Assembly: GCA_027058255.1 (NCBI GenBank)
Contig: JALUTE010000263.1
Coordinates: 1-12,135, forward strand
Length of the DNA: 12,135 nucleotides
Source of the DNA: Methyloligella sp.
GTDB lineage: Bacteria > Pseudomonadota > Alphaproteobacteria > Rhizobiales > JALUTE01
Direction of reading: 5' to 3'
How positions within the stretch are numbered: position 1 is the first letter of the stretch; the number at the start of each line of letters is the position of its first letter. The notes below the pieces were generated by a model, which saw nothing but the letters and a program-made list of their open reading frames with translations, made no database searches and was not told the DNA's origin. Positions 6,908 to 12,135 of the stretch are shown one piece after another. The position numbers were made by a program, and so were the translations under genes.

Positions 6908-7538
6908 CAGGGTGAGGCGAACGAACGTGCTACTCATGCGGGTAGAATCGGGGCGCGTGCCCTAGAAAACGATCGTCGTGAGGAATAATATACTCACATT
7001 TCCGGGGCTTATCGAAACACTTCCCATGTTTATGGCACAAGAGTCCTTGGGGCTTCCAAGGCGCTCGCGGTGCCTATCCTCTTGCCGAGGCGGTGCTTTC
7101 GTGCCGTGACTTGTGTGCGCAAGTCGAGTGCGACAACTTGGCACGTCAGCACCCGAAACGGCGAGTGGGACGCGCGCCAGTTCCGCCAAATGCGGGGGGA
7201 TGTTCCGGTTCTCGAGAGGGGTCTTCTTCAACGCAGCCTATAAACTATTTTGACCTGAATGCCCCTAGCAATGGTCCCAGAGAAAAGGGTTTACTAACAA
7301 CAGTGGGCTATTGTATTACGCGCCAAGAGTACACAGATACAGGTCGGGCATGTCGAGATGACAGCGCATGAGACCGAGCAGTCGGACGCCATGGTGCTAT
7401 CCCAACTGTTCCAGACGAATGGAGGAGATCGCCTCGCGCTCGATGTCATGATGCTTTCGCGGCCGGCCGGGATGTGGCGACGTCATGGCGAGGAATACGC
7501 AGTTCCCGAGCGTGCAGAACGGTTATGGAGACCAAGCG
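6908..7538. other. Long non-coding, lower-GC region before mucR
   Basis: This 631-bp stretch has visibly lower GC than the rest and no convincing gene. It contains AT-rich patches with TA steps (AATAATATA near 6985; CTATAAACTATTTT at about 7239-7251; TATTGTATTA at about 7309-7318), a small hairpin CCTTGG/CCAAGG (7045-7061), and a GGAG at 7527-7530 eight bases before the mucR ATG. MucR/Ros proteins are known to bind AT-rich, TA-containing sites and to control their own genes, so autoregulation here is a reasonable inference. A 65-codon frame (7358-7555) overlaps the mucR start, with coding-like third positions only in its first part. No terminator for nhaD is obvious. Confidence 0.6.
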
Positions 7539-7952
7539 ATGAACGAGAAAGTTGAAAAGAACGAGTTGGTCGAACTGGCCGCCGATATCGTATCGGCCTA
7601 TGTGAGCAACAACACGGTGGTGGCGAGCGATCTGCCCGCCCTGATCGGCGATGTCCACGACGCCCTGACCAAGGCGGCCGTGAAGGGGGCGCAGCCTCTG
7701 CGCGAGGAGCTGAAGCCGGCCGTTCCGATCAAGAAGTCGGTTCTGCCGGATCACATCATCTGCCTGGAGGATGGCAAGAAGTTCAAGTCGCTCAAGCGCC
7801 ACCTCAGGACCCACTACAACATGTCGCCGGAGGAGTATCGGGAGAAGTGGGGCCTTCCCCACGACTATCCGATGGTCGCGCCGAACTATGCCGCGGCGCG
7901 TTCGGCCCTGGCGAAGAAGATGGGGCTGGGCCAGCGGCGCAGCAAGCGCTGA
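7539..7952 (+). CDS. mucR: MucR/Ros family zinc-finger transcriptional regulator
   Basis: A 137-residue DNA-binding protein of the MucR/Ros family, global regulators in Alphaproteobacteria (exopolysaccharide, motility, cell cycle, virulence). The N-terminal helical region (VELAADIVSAYVSNNTVVASDLPALIGDVHDAL) is the oligomerisation part. The DNA-binding domain is CLEDGKKFKSLKRHLRTHYNMSPEEYREKWGLP followed by DYPMVAPNYAAARSALAKKMGLGQRR, a very close family match. The first zinc Cys is present and histidines lie in KRHLRTH, but the second expected ligand is Asp (CLED rather than CLEC). The start at 7539 is supported by GGAG eight bases upstream and by family length (about 140); an ATG at 7485 would add 18 residues without a clear ribosome site. 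It is a single gene with its own terminator. Confidence 0.96.
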   Translation: MNEKVEKNELVELAADIVSAYVSNNTVVASDLPALIGDVHDALTKAAVKGAQPLREELKPAVPIKKSVLPDHIICLEDGKKFKSLKRHLRTHYNMSPEEYREKWGLPHDYPMVAPNYAAARSALAKKMGLGQRRSKR

Positions 7953-8016
7953 TCGCTGCTCAAAGGACGACCGGGACAGGGCGGGCTGCCGGTCAGGTGC
8001 CCGCCCCGGGGAAAAG

Positions 8017-8048
8017 ACGCCCGTGCGCCAAAAGGCGTGCGGGCGTTT
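8017..8048 (+). terminator. Terminator of mucR
   Basis: A 13-bp stem (8017-8029 with 8034-8046, including two adjacent G-T wobble pairs) closes on a four-base AAAA loop and is followed by a very short T run (8046-8048). It lies 65 bases after the mucR stop. The stem is strong but the T tract poor. Confidence 0.65.
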
Positions 8049-8198
8049 GCCATGGGCGCCTTGACGCCAAGGCGGGATGGGGAATGAATCACACCCGCGC
8101 GCCGATGGCCTGGCCCGCAAGGCGCTGCGGCGCTGTCGTCAGATCCGCAACCGACAGCCGTCTGCAAGGAAACGGCGTTCCGTTCGCAGGTGTGACAC

Positions 8199-9059
8199 AT
8201 GGCTGACGTGGCCGAAAGGGTGGAGCAGGCGCTCGGCGCAAAGCTGCGCGCAGCCCGCCCGCTCGGGGTCGGTTTCGGCCTCGAGGGGCTGAGGGCGGTG
8301 CTCGCCGACGGGCGCGAGGTGGCGGTCAAAGCTGCACGGGATGGGCGGGAGGCCCATCTCGATCTCGAGGCGCGCATGCTCGAGGCCCTCGCCACCCAGT
8401 CCGACCTGCCCGTCCCCACCGTGGTCCACGCCGCCCCGGACCTTCTGGTGATGAGCTGGATCGACAATGATGGCGGGCCGATTGGCGCCTCGGTCCAGCG
8501 CCATGCGGCGGAGCTGCTGGCAGCCCTCCATGCCAGGCCCTTTGCGGCGTTCGGCTGGGACGAGGACACGCTCATCGGCCCGCTTCACCAGCCCAATCCG
8601 CGCATGGAGCGGTGGACGGCCTTCTTCCGCGACCATCGCCTCCTGCACATGGCCCGGGCCGCAGAGCGTGAGGGCCGGCTTCCGGCCGATCTCATGGCGC
8701 GCATCGAGCGCCTTGCGGCGCGCCTCGAGGACTATCTGCCCGAGCCCGACCATCCCGCATTGGTGCATGGGGACCTGTGGACCGGCAATGTACTGGTGAA
8801 GGGTGGGCGGATCGCGGGCTTCGTGGACCCCGCCATCTATTGCGCGCATCCGGAGATCGAGCTCGCCTTCACGACCATGTTCGGCACCTTCGGGCGCGCC
8901 TTTTTCGACGCCTATGAGGCGTTGAGCCCGCTCGAGCCCGGCTTTCACGAGACCCGCCTGGGGATCTACAACCTTTATCCGACCCTCGTGCATGTGCGCC
9001 TGTTCGGCGCGAGCTATCTCGCCCCCATTGCCCAGACGCTCTCGCGCCTCGGCCTCTAG
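8199..9059 (+). CDS. Fructosamine kinase family protein
   Basis: A 286-residue small-molecule kinase of the fructosamine-3-kinase/YniA family, protein-kinase-like fold. Such enzymes phosphorylate sugar amines attached to lysines, so the adduct falls off and the protein is repaired; substrate in bacteria is often ribulosamine. Visible: ATP-binding Lys44 in EVAVKAA, catalytic Asp192 in HGDLWTGN, metal-binding Asp210 in FVDPAIYCAHPEIELAFTTMFGTF, and the family's C-terminal LYPTLVHVRLFGASY. A cysteine in the glycine-rich loop, reported as a redox switch in some relatives, is absent (LGVGFGLEG). The ATG at 8199 has only a modest AGGTG upstream. A generic aminoglycoside phosphotransferase is the alternative, but HGDLWTGN plus DPA-Y points to the fructosamine kinase group. 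Confidence 0.88.
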   Translation: MADVAERVEQALGAKLRAARPLGVGFGLEGLRAVLADGREVAVKAARDGREAHLDLEARMLEALATQSDLPVPTVVHAAPDLLVMSWIDNDGGPIGASVQRHAAELLAALHARPFAAFGWDEDTLIGPLHQPNPRMERWTAFFRDHRLLHMARAAEREGRLPADLMARIERLAARLEDYLPEPDHPALVHGDLWTGNVLVKGGRIAGFVDPAIYCAHPEIELAFTTMFGTFGRAFFDAYEALSPLEPGFHETRLGIYNLYPTLVHVRLFGASYLAPIAQTLSRLGL

Positions 9060-9084
9060 AGCAGAGATGCGAACACAGGATACA

Positions 9085-9190
9085 CGTCATTGCCGCGCGT
9101 GACGCGGCAATCCAGGACGGCATGCTCCGAGTTTGTTGCCCTGGAGCACCCGGTCCGATCCCCGGGTCGAGCCCGAGGAGGGCGATGACG
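9085..9190 (+). repeat. Structured intergenic repeat, copy B
   Basis: This 106-bp element, bounded by CGTCAT and ATGACG, lies between two convergent gene ends. Aligned with the reverse complement of 2342-2446 it needs only one single-base gap. Hairpin 1 has arms TTGCCGCG and CGCGGCAA around the same CGTGA loop as copy A; hairpin 2 pairs TCCAG with CTGGA; hairpin 3 pairs CGGG with CCCG around TCGAG. The stem sequences differ from copy A but the pairing is kept. It may also serve as a two-way transcription end here. Confidence 0.85.
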
Positions 9191-9244
9191 GGTCGTCAAG
9201 CGCAAGCTTCGCATGTGTCTGGGCAACCAGCTTACCGTCGGGGG

Positions 9245-9577
9245 TCAGCTTTTCCCGGCTTCGCCCTGAACCTGCTCGAGGGCCACCTGCATCAGCTCGT
9301 CCATGGTGCGCCGGATCTGATGGTCGGATTGGTCGACACCCTTGGCGTCGAAATCGCCCCGGATCTTGCGGAACACGTCCTCCTCGCCCGGCTCCTCCAG
9401 ATCGGCCTTCACCACGGTCCGCGCATAGGCTTCGGCCTCCTCGCCGGTAATGCCCATCTTTTCCGCGGCCCACAGTCCGAGCAGCTTGTTGCGCCGCGCC
9501 GTGGCCCTGAACCGGACCTCCTGATCATGCGCGAACTTCTTCTCGAAGCCCTTCTCCCGGTCGTCGAACGTGGTCAT
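9245..9577 (-). CDS. DUF1476 protein, ATP synthase F1 inhibitor zeta subunit
   Basis: A 110-residue protein of the DUF1476 family, identified in Paracoccus and other Alphaproteobacteria as the zeta subunit that inhibits the F1-ATPase. The match is direct: MTTFDDREKGFEKKFAHDQEVRFRATARRNKLLGLWAAEKMG (1-42), then EEAEAYARTVVKADLEEPGEEDVFRKIRGDF and a C-terminal MDELMQVALEQ. It is highly charged and helical with no membrane segment. The ATG at 9577 is preceded by GGAGAG at normal distance; the longer open frame upstream has no family sequence. In Paracoccus the N-terminal segment is the inhibitory one, and it is intact here. The inhibitory strength of zeta varies among species, so activity here is inferred. 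A probable promoter and a strong leader hairpin lie upstream. Confidence 0.95.
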   Translation of the reverse strand: MTTFDDREKGFEKKFAHDQEVRFRATARRNKLLGLWAAEKMGITGEEAEAYARTVVKADLEEPGEEDVFRKIRGDFDAKGVDQSDHQIRRTMDELMQVALEQVQGEAGKS

Positions 9578-9611
9578 CTGGTCTCTCTCCAAGAAACGCC
9601 TGCCCGCAGCC

Positions 9612-9657
9612 CTTGCGCCCCGCCGCCGGCGCATGCACTCCACCGGCGGGGCGCAAG
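9612..9657. other. 14-bp perfect hairpin in the leader of the zeta-subunit gene
   Basis: CTTGCGCCCCGCCG (9612-9625) is exactly reverse-complementary to 9644-9657, with an 18-base loop. No T tract follows in either direction, so it is not a standard terminator. It lies 34 bases before the ATG at 9577, inside the leader predicted from the candidate promoter at 9684-9712. Confidence 0.75.
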
Positions 9658-9683
9658 CTCCCGTGTCGAACCTCTTTCGCCGA

Positions 9684-9712
9684 GCCATAGCCCGGCCGTG
9701 GCGGCAAATCAA
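9684..9712 (-). promoter_or_regulatory. Candidate promoter of the zeta-subunit gene
   Basis: Leftward, TTGATT (9707-9712) and TATGGC (9684-9689) are spaced by exactly 17 bases, a fair match to a GC-rich alphaproteobacterial housekeeping promoter. It would give a leader of about 100 bases including the hairpin at 9612-9657. Confidence 0.38.
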
Positions 9713-9717
9713 CAGCA

Positions 9718-9737
9718 GGGCGCTCGAGACGGCGCCC
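9718..9737 (-). terminator. Possible terminator of the lipoprotein gene
   Basis: A 6-bp GC stem (GGGCGC 9718-9723 with 9732-9737, 8-base loop) lies 16 bases past the stop of the leftward gene. The leftward sequence after it (CTGCTGTTGATTT) is only moderately T-rich, so the terminator is weak and would abut the candidate promoter. Confidence 0.3.
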
Positions 9738-9753
9738 GGCCTGCGGCGCGCGT

Positions 9754-10236
9754 TCAGCGGGACCGGACGTCAACCGCGCCCCAGCGTGTCGGCGGCGGAG
9801 CGCAGCCGCCCGTGCCCGCCGCCCACCGGCGAACATCCGCCTCGAGCCTGGTCGCGTCCGGCGCCTTCAGGCGGTAATTGGCGATCACCAGCGCCGTGCC
9901 TCCGGAAGCGGGCAGGAGCTTGACCTCGAAGGCCTTGAGGCCGAGCTTGCGCTTGGATTGGCCCTTCTCATAGAGGACGATCCGCGCATCGCCCCCCTCC
10001 GCTTCCGGCCGGGCATCGGCGCGATAGACGTGGCTGCGCGTGAGCCGCCCATCGGGGCCGAACCAGCAGCGCAACATGAACCGGCCGACCCGCGCATAAT
10101 TGGCAATAGGCGTGCCTGGATAATCTTTGCTGCCTGCCGCCTGCAATGCGGCCGTGAGGCCGCTCGCACCGCCGCCACATCCCGCGAGCAACACCCCCGC
10201 CATCGCGATTGCGGCCGATATGCGCGCCTGTGCCAT
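9754..10236 (-). CDS. Small lipoprotein of unknown function
   Basis: A 160-residue protein with a clear lipoprotein signal: a short basic N terminus (MAQAR), a hydrophobic core and the lipobox LAGC with the acylated Cys20, followed by GGGASG. The residue after Cys is Gly, so outer-membrane sorting is likely. The mature part is basic and soluble (RLTRSHVYRADARPEAEGGDARIVLYEKGQ) and includes two more Cys residues (in RCWF and TGGCAP) that could form a disulfide. I do not recognise the domain. The ATG at 10236 has AGGAGGAG upstream; a longer frame to 10281 would place 15 polar residues before the signal. It starts 54 bases after pssA and may be the last gene of that operon, so an envelope role is plausible but unproven. 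Confidence 0.8.
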   Translation of the reverse strand: MAQARISAAIAMAGVLLAGCGGGASGLTAALQAAGSKDYPGTPIANYARVGRFMLRCWFGPDGRLTRSHVYRADARPEAEGGDARIVLYEKGQSKRKLGLKAFEVKLLPASGGTALVIANYRLKAPDATRLEADVRRWAAGTGGCAPPPTRWGAVDVRSR

Positions 10237-10290
10237 GCGGATCTCTCCTCCTGGCGCCTGCCGCGGCCTGTTGGATGGCACGCCGACGGC

Positions 10291-11265
10291 CTAATGGGCG
10301 CCGGTATCGTGCGGCCCTCGCGCCTGGGCGCCATTGGCGGCCTCGCCTGTCTCCTCCGGCGCGGGGGCGCCTGCCATGGCGCTCGCGCCCGCACCGTCGC
10401 GCGCGCGCGCCCTCCCTTCGCCTTCGTGACCGCCCGCAGCCTTCTCGGCCGTCTCGCGCCGTTGGAAGCGTCGCACGCTCCACGGAATGGCCGCGAGATA
10501 GATGAGGCTCGAGGCGGTGAGCGTCAGATAAGGATAGGTAACCAGAAGGGCAACAAAGAGGACCGCGAGCACGAAGACCGGCAGCACATAGTCGCGCGAG
10601 ACCCGCTCGCCCCAGAGCTTGCCGGAAAAGGTCGGAATGCGGCTCACCATGAGGAAGGCGATGGCGAGGGTATAGAGCATGATGAGGCCCCAGATGCTCT
10701 TCACAACCGTGAGGCCCAACCCGTCGAGATAGAGCGGCAGCAGCACGAGAATGGCGGCGGCGGGCGCTGGAACCCCTTCGAAATAGGCCGATTGCCATTT
10801 TGGCCTGTCATCGTCCAGCGCCGCATTGAATCGGGCAAGCCGCAGGGCCGAGCAAAGGGCGAAGACGAGCACCACGATCCACCCGAGGCTGCGATGGGGC
10901 ACGAGCGCCCAGGTGAAGACGACGATCGCCGGGGCGACGCCGAAATTGACGAAGTCGGCCAGGGAATCGAGCTCGGCGCCGAAGCGTGACGAGGCCTTGA
11001 GCAGGCGGGCGACGCGACCGTCCACGCCGTCGAGCAGGGCGGCGAGCACGACGAGCGCCAGCGCGATATCGTAGCGCCCCTCGATGGCCATGCGAATGGC
11101 CGTGAGGCCGGCGCAAAGCCCCAGCAATGTGAAGAAATTCGGCACCAGCACGCGGATCGGCACGCCGCGCTTTCCGATCCTGAGCCGACGGCCCCGCCGC
11201 TCGCGCTTTCCGTTGTCGCGCGGCGCGGTGTCCTTGGGGTCGAAAGGGGGGAAGATGCGGGTCAT
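10291..11265 (-). CDS. pssA: CDP-diacylglycerol-serine O-phosphatidyltransferase
   Basis: A 324-residue inner-membrane enzyme that transfers phosphatidyl from CDP-diacylglycerol to serine, giving phosphatidylserine. The CDP-alcohol phosphotransferase signature is complete: Asp79, Asp82-Gly83, Ala86-Arg87, Gly96, Asp100 and Asp104 in LLDGVDGRVARLL...RFGAELDSLAD. About eight hydrophobic segments span residues 37-262. Adjacent psd supports the serine substrate over other alcohols. The ATG at 11265 has AAGGA seven bases upstream. The last ~55 residues (271-324) are a low-complexity tail rich in Ala, Gly, Glu and Arg, beyond the usual family end. It lies 68 bases downstream of psd in the same operon. 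Confidence 0.95.
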   Translation of the reverse strand: MTRIFPPFDPKDTAPRDNGKRERRGRRLRIGKRGVPIRVLVPNFFTLLGLCAGLTAIRMAIEGRYDIALALVVLAALLDGVDGRVARLLKASSRFGAELDSLADFVNFGVAPAIVVFTWALVPHRSLGWIVVLVFALCSALRLARFNAALDDDRPKWQSAYFEGVPAPAAAILVLLPLYLDGLGLTVVKSIWGLIMLYTLAIAFLMVSRIPTFSGKLWGERVSRDYVLPVFVLAVLFVALLVTYPYLTLTASSLIYLAAIPWSVRRFQRRETAEKAAGGHEGEGRARARDGAGASAMAGAPAPEETGEAANGAQARGPHDTGAH

Positions 11266-11297
11266 GACGCTGTCCTTGTCCGGCCGCCCTCGCGCAT
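11262..11297 (-). CDS. Possible 11-codon upstream reading frame in the pssA leader
   Basis: An ATG at 11295-11297 opens a frame reading MREGGRTRTAS and ends in a TGA that overlaps the pssA start codon (TCATGA, stop at 11262-11264, pssA ATG at 11263-11265). The first codons lie in the 18-bp sequence repeated before ptrB. The ATG has no strong ribosome site visible, so translation is speculative. Confidence 0.25.
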   Translation of the reverse strand: MREGGRTRTAS

Positions 11298-11300
11298 GTC
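11283..11300 (-). repeat. 18-bp repeat upstream of pssA (second copy upstream of ptrB)
   Basis: GACATGCGCGAGGGCGGC on the minus strand, identical to 4710-4727. It lies between psd and pssA, 17 bases before the pssA ATG. Confidence 0.8.
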
Positions 11301-11333
11301 TCGTCTGGTGAGGCGAGCGCGCCGCCGCCGCGC

Positions 11334-12053
11334 TCAGCTCGCCCTTGCCTCGCGTGCCCCCTCGTCGCTGGCCAGGTCCGCTATCACGGTCTCGCCGCCG
11401 ATCGCCCGCTGGCCCACGGCGACCAGGCTGTCATGGCCGGGCGGCAGATAGATGTCCACCCGACTGCCGAAGCGAATGAGGCCGATGCGCTCGCCAATGC
11501 CGATTGTGTCGCCTTCCTCGACGAATGTCACGATCCGCCGCGCGATGAGCCCGGCAATCTGCACCACGGCAATGCGGGCGCCCGATGCGGTCTCGATGAC
11601 GATGGCGCGCCGCTCGTTCTCCTCGCTCGCCTTGTCGAGCGCGGCGTTCAGAAAGGCCCCCGGCACGTAGAGCGAGCGCAGGATGCGCCCGGCTACCGGC
11701 GCCCGGTTGATATGCACGTCGAGCACCGACAGGAACACCGAGACCCGCACCCGCGGCGCATCGCCGAGATCATCGGCGAGCTCGGATGGCGGGCTCACCG
11801 TGTCGATGCCGGAGACGAGGCCGTCGGCGGCGCTCACGACCAGCCCCTCGCGCAGCGGCGTCACCCGCTCCGGATCGCGGAAGAAATAGGCGATGAAGGC
11901 GGTAAGCCCCGCGCCGATCCAGCCGAGCGGCGCCGCAATGAGGAAGAGGATGAGCGTGATGATGGCGGCCAGAGCCACGAATTTGTGCCCGTCCCGGTGG
12001 ATGGGCACGAACACGCTCGCGATGGTCTCGATCAGATTGCTGCGGTCCGACAC
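11334..12053 (-). CDS. psd: Phosphatidylserine decarboxylase (short, alphaproteobacterial type)
   Basis: A 239-residue pyruvoyl enzyme at the inner membrane that decarboxylates phosphatidylserine to phosphatidylethanolamine, the step after PssA. The proenzyme should cut itself between Gly196 and Ser197 in RFGSRVD, giving a small alpha chain with an N-terminal pyruvoyl group. Asp77 (SAADG) and His114 (LDVHINRAP) are the other conserved catalytic residues. A hydrophobic segment at about 26-56 and the FFRDPER motif are typical. The start is GTG at 12053 with GGGGAG (12061-12066) seven bases upstream; length fits the short form (about 230). It is the first visible gene of the psd-pssA unit; its own promoter may lie outside the window. 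Confidence 0.96.
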   Translation of the reverse strand: MSDRSNLIETIASVFVPIHRDGHKFVALAAIITLILFLIAAPLGWIGAGLTAFIAYFFRDPERVTPLREGLVVSAADGLVSGIDTVSPPSELADDLGDAPRVRVSVFLSVLDVHINRAPVAGRILRSLYVPGAFLNAALDKASEENERRAIVIETASGARIAVVQIAGLIARRIVTFVEEGDTIGIGERIGLIRFGSRVDIYLPPGHDSLVAVGQRAIGGETVIADLASDEGAREARAS

Positions 12054-12135
12054 GTCTGCTCTCCCCGCTGCTCGAAAATGGGTGCCGGGCTTGTGCCACG
12101 GATCGGCCGCGCTGGGAAGGGGGGCAGGGCGGCGG

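Noticed and set aside
5390..6937. A 515-codon minus-strand frame opposite nhaD
   Set aside because: Antisense shadow, extremely rich in His, Glu, Arg and Gly, as expected from reading membrane-protein codons backwards.
6962..7371. Small frames on both strands in the gap before mucR (89 and 92 codons)
   Set aside because: No ribosome sites, mixed third-position composition, and no recognisable sequence.
8171..8184. Short hairpin AACGG/CCGTT before the fructosamine kinase gene
   Set aside because: A 5-bp stem is expected by chance at this density and nothing else supports it.
1..12135. CRISPR arrays, tRNA or rRNA genes, insertion sequences, toxin-antitoxin or defence genes
   Set aside because: Looked for regular spaced repeats, tRNA T-arm sequences and transposase motifs; none seen.

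Overview
The window looks like chromosomal core sequence from a GC-rich alphaproteobacterium, most likely Hyphomicrobiales (Rhizobiales) or a near relative. The reasons are a MucR/Ros-type zinc-finger regulator, a DUF1476 protein (the alphaproteobacterial ATP synthase zeta subunit), the purC-purS-purQ order, and an adjacent psd-pssA pair. I see no phage, plasmid, IS, CRISPR, rRNA or tRNA signal.

Layout, left to right. (1) The last 23 codons of a rightward gene and its hairpin terminator (1-131). (2) A leftward purine operon, purC-purS-purQ (2088-243). (3) A 474-bp gap (2089-2562) with a 105-bp structured repeat nested inside a larger 20-bp perfect inverted repeat. (4) A leftward msrB-oligopeptidase B pair (5158-2563). 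(5) Facing away from it, an NhaD-type Na+/H+ antiporter (5384-6907). (6) A 631-bp stretch of lower GC content with no convincing gene, leading into mucR (7539-7952) and its terminator. (7) A fructosamine-kinase-family gene (8199-9059), convergent with the zeta-subunit gene (9577-9245); the second copy of the structured repeat lies between them. (8) A leftward group of psd, pssA and a small lipoprotein gene (12053-9754), the first two making phosphatidylethanolamine through phosphatidylserine.

Functionally the genes serve purine synthesis, membrane phospholipid synthesis, protein repair and turnover (MsrB, oligopeptidase B, fructosamine kinase), sodium/pH homeostasis, ATP synthase control and global regulation by MucR. 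These are ordinary housekeeping roles, and I do not find a new multi-gene system. The signals most worth a second look are non-coding: two copies of a roughly 105-bp multi-hairpin repeat whose first stem differs by paired compensatory changes, the long inverted repeat around one copy, a 14-bp perfect hairpin in the probable leader of the zeta-subunit gene, and a shared 18-bp sequence carrying a possible upstream start codon just before both pssA and the oligopeptidase B gene. At the protein level the main oddity is MucR, whose second expected zinc-ligand cysteine is aspartate.
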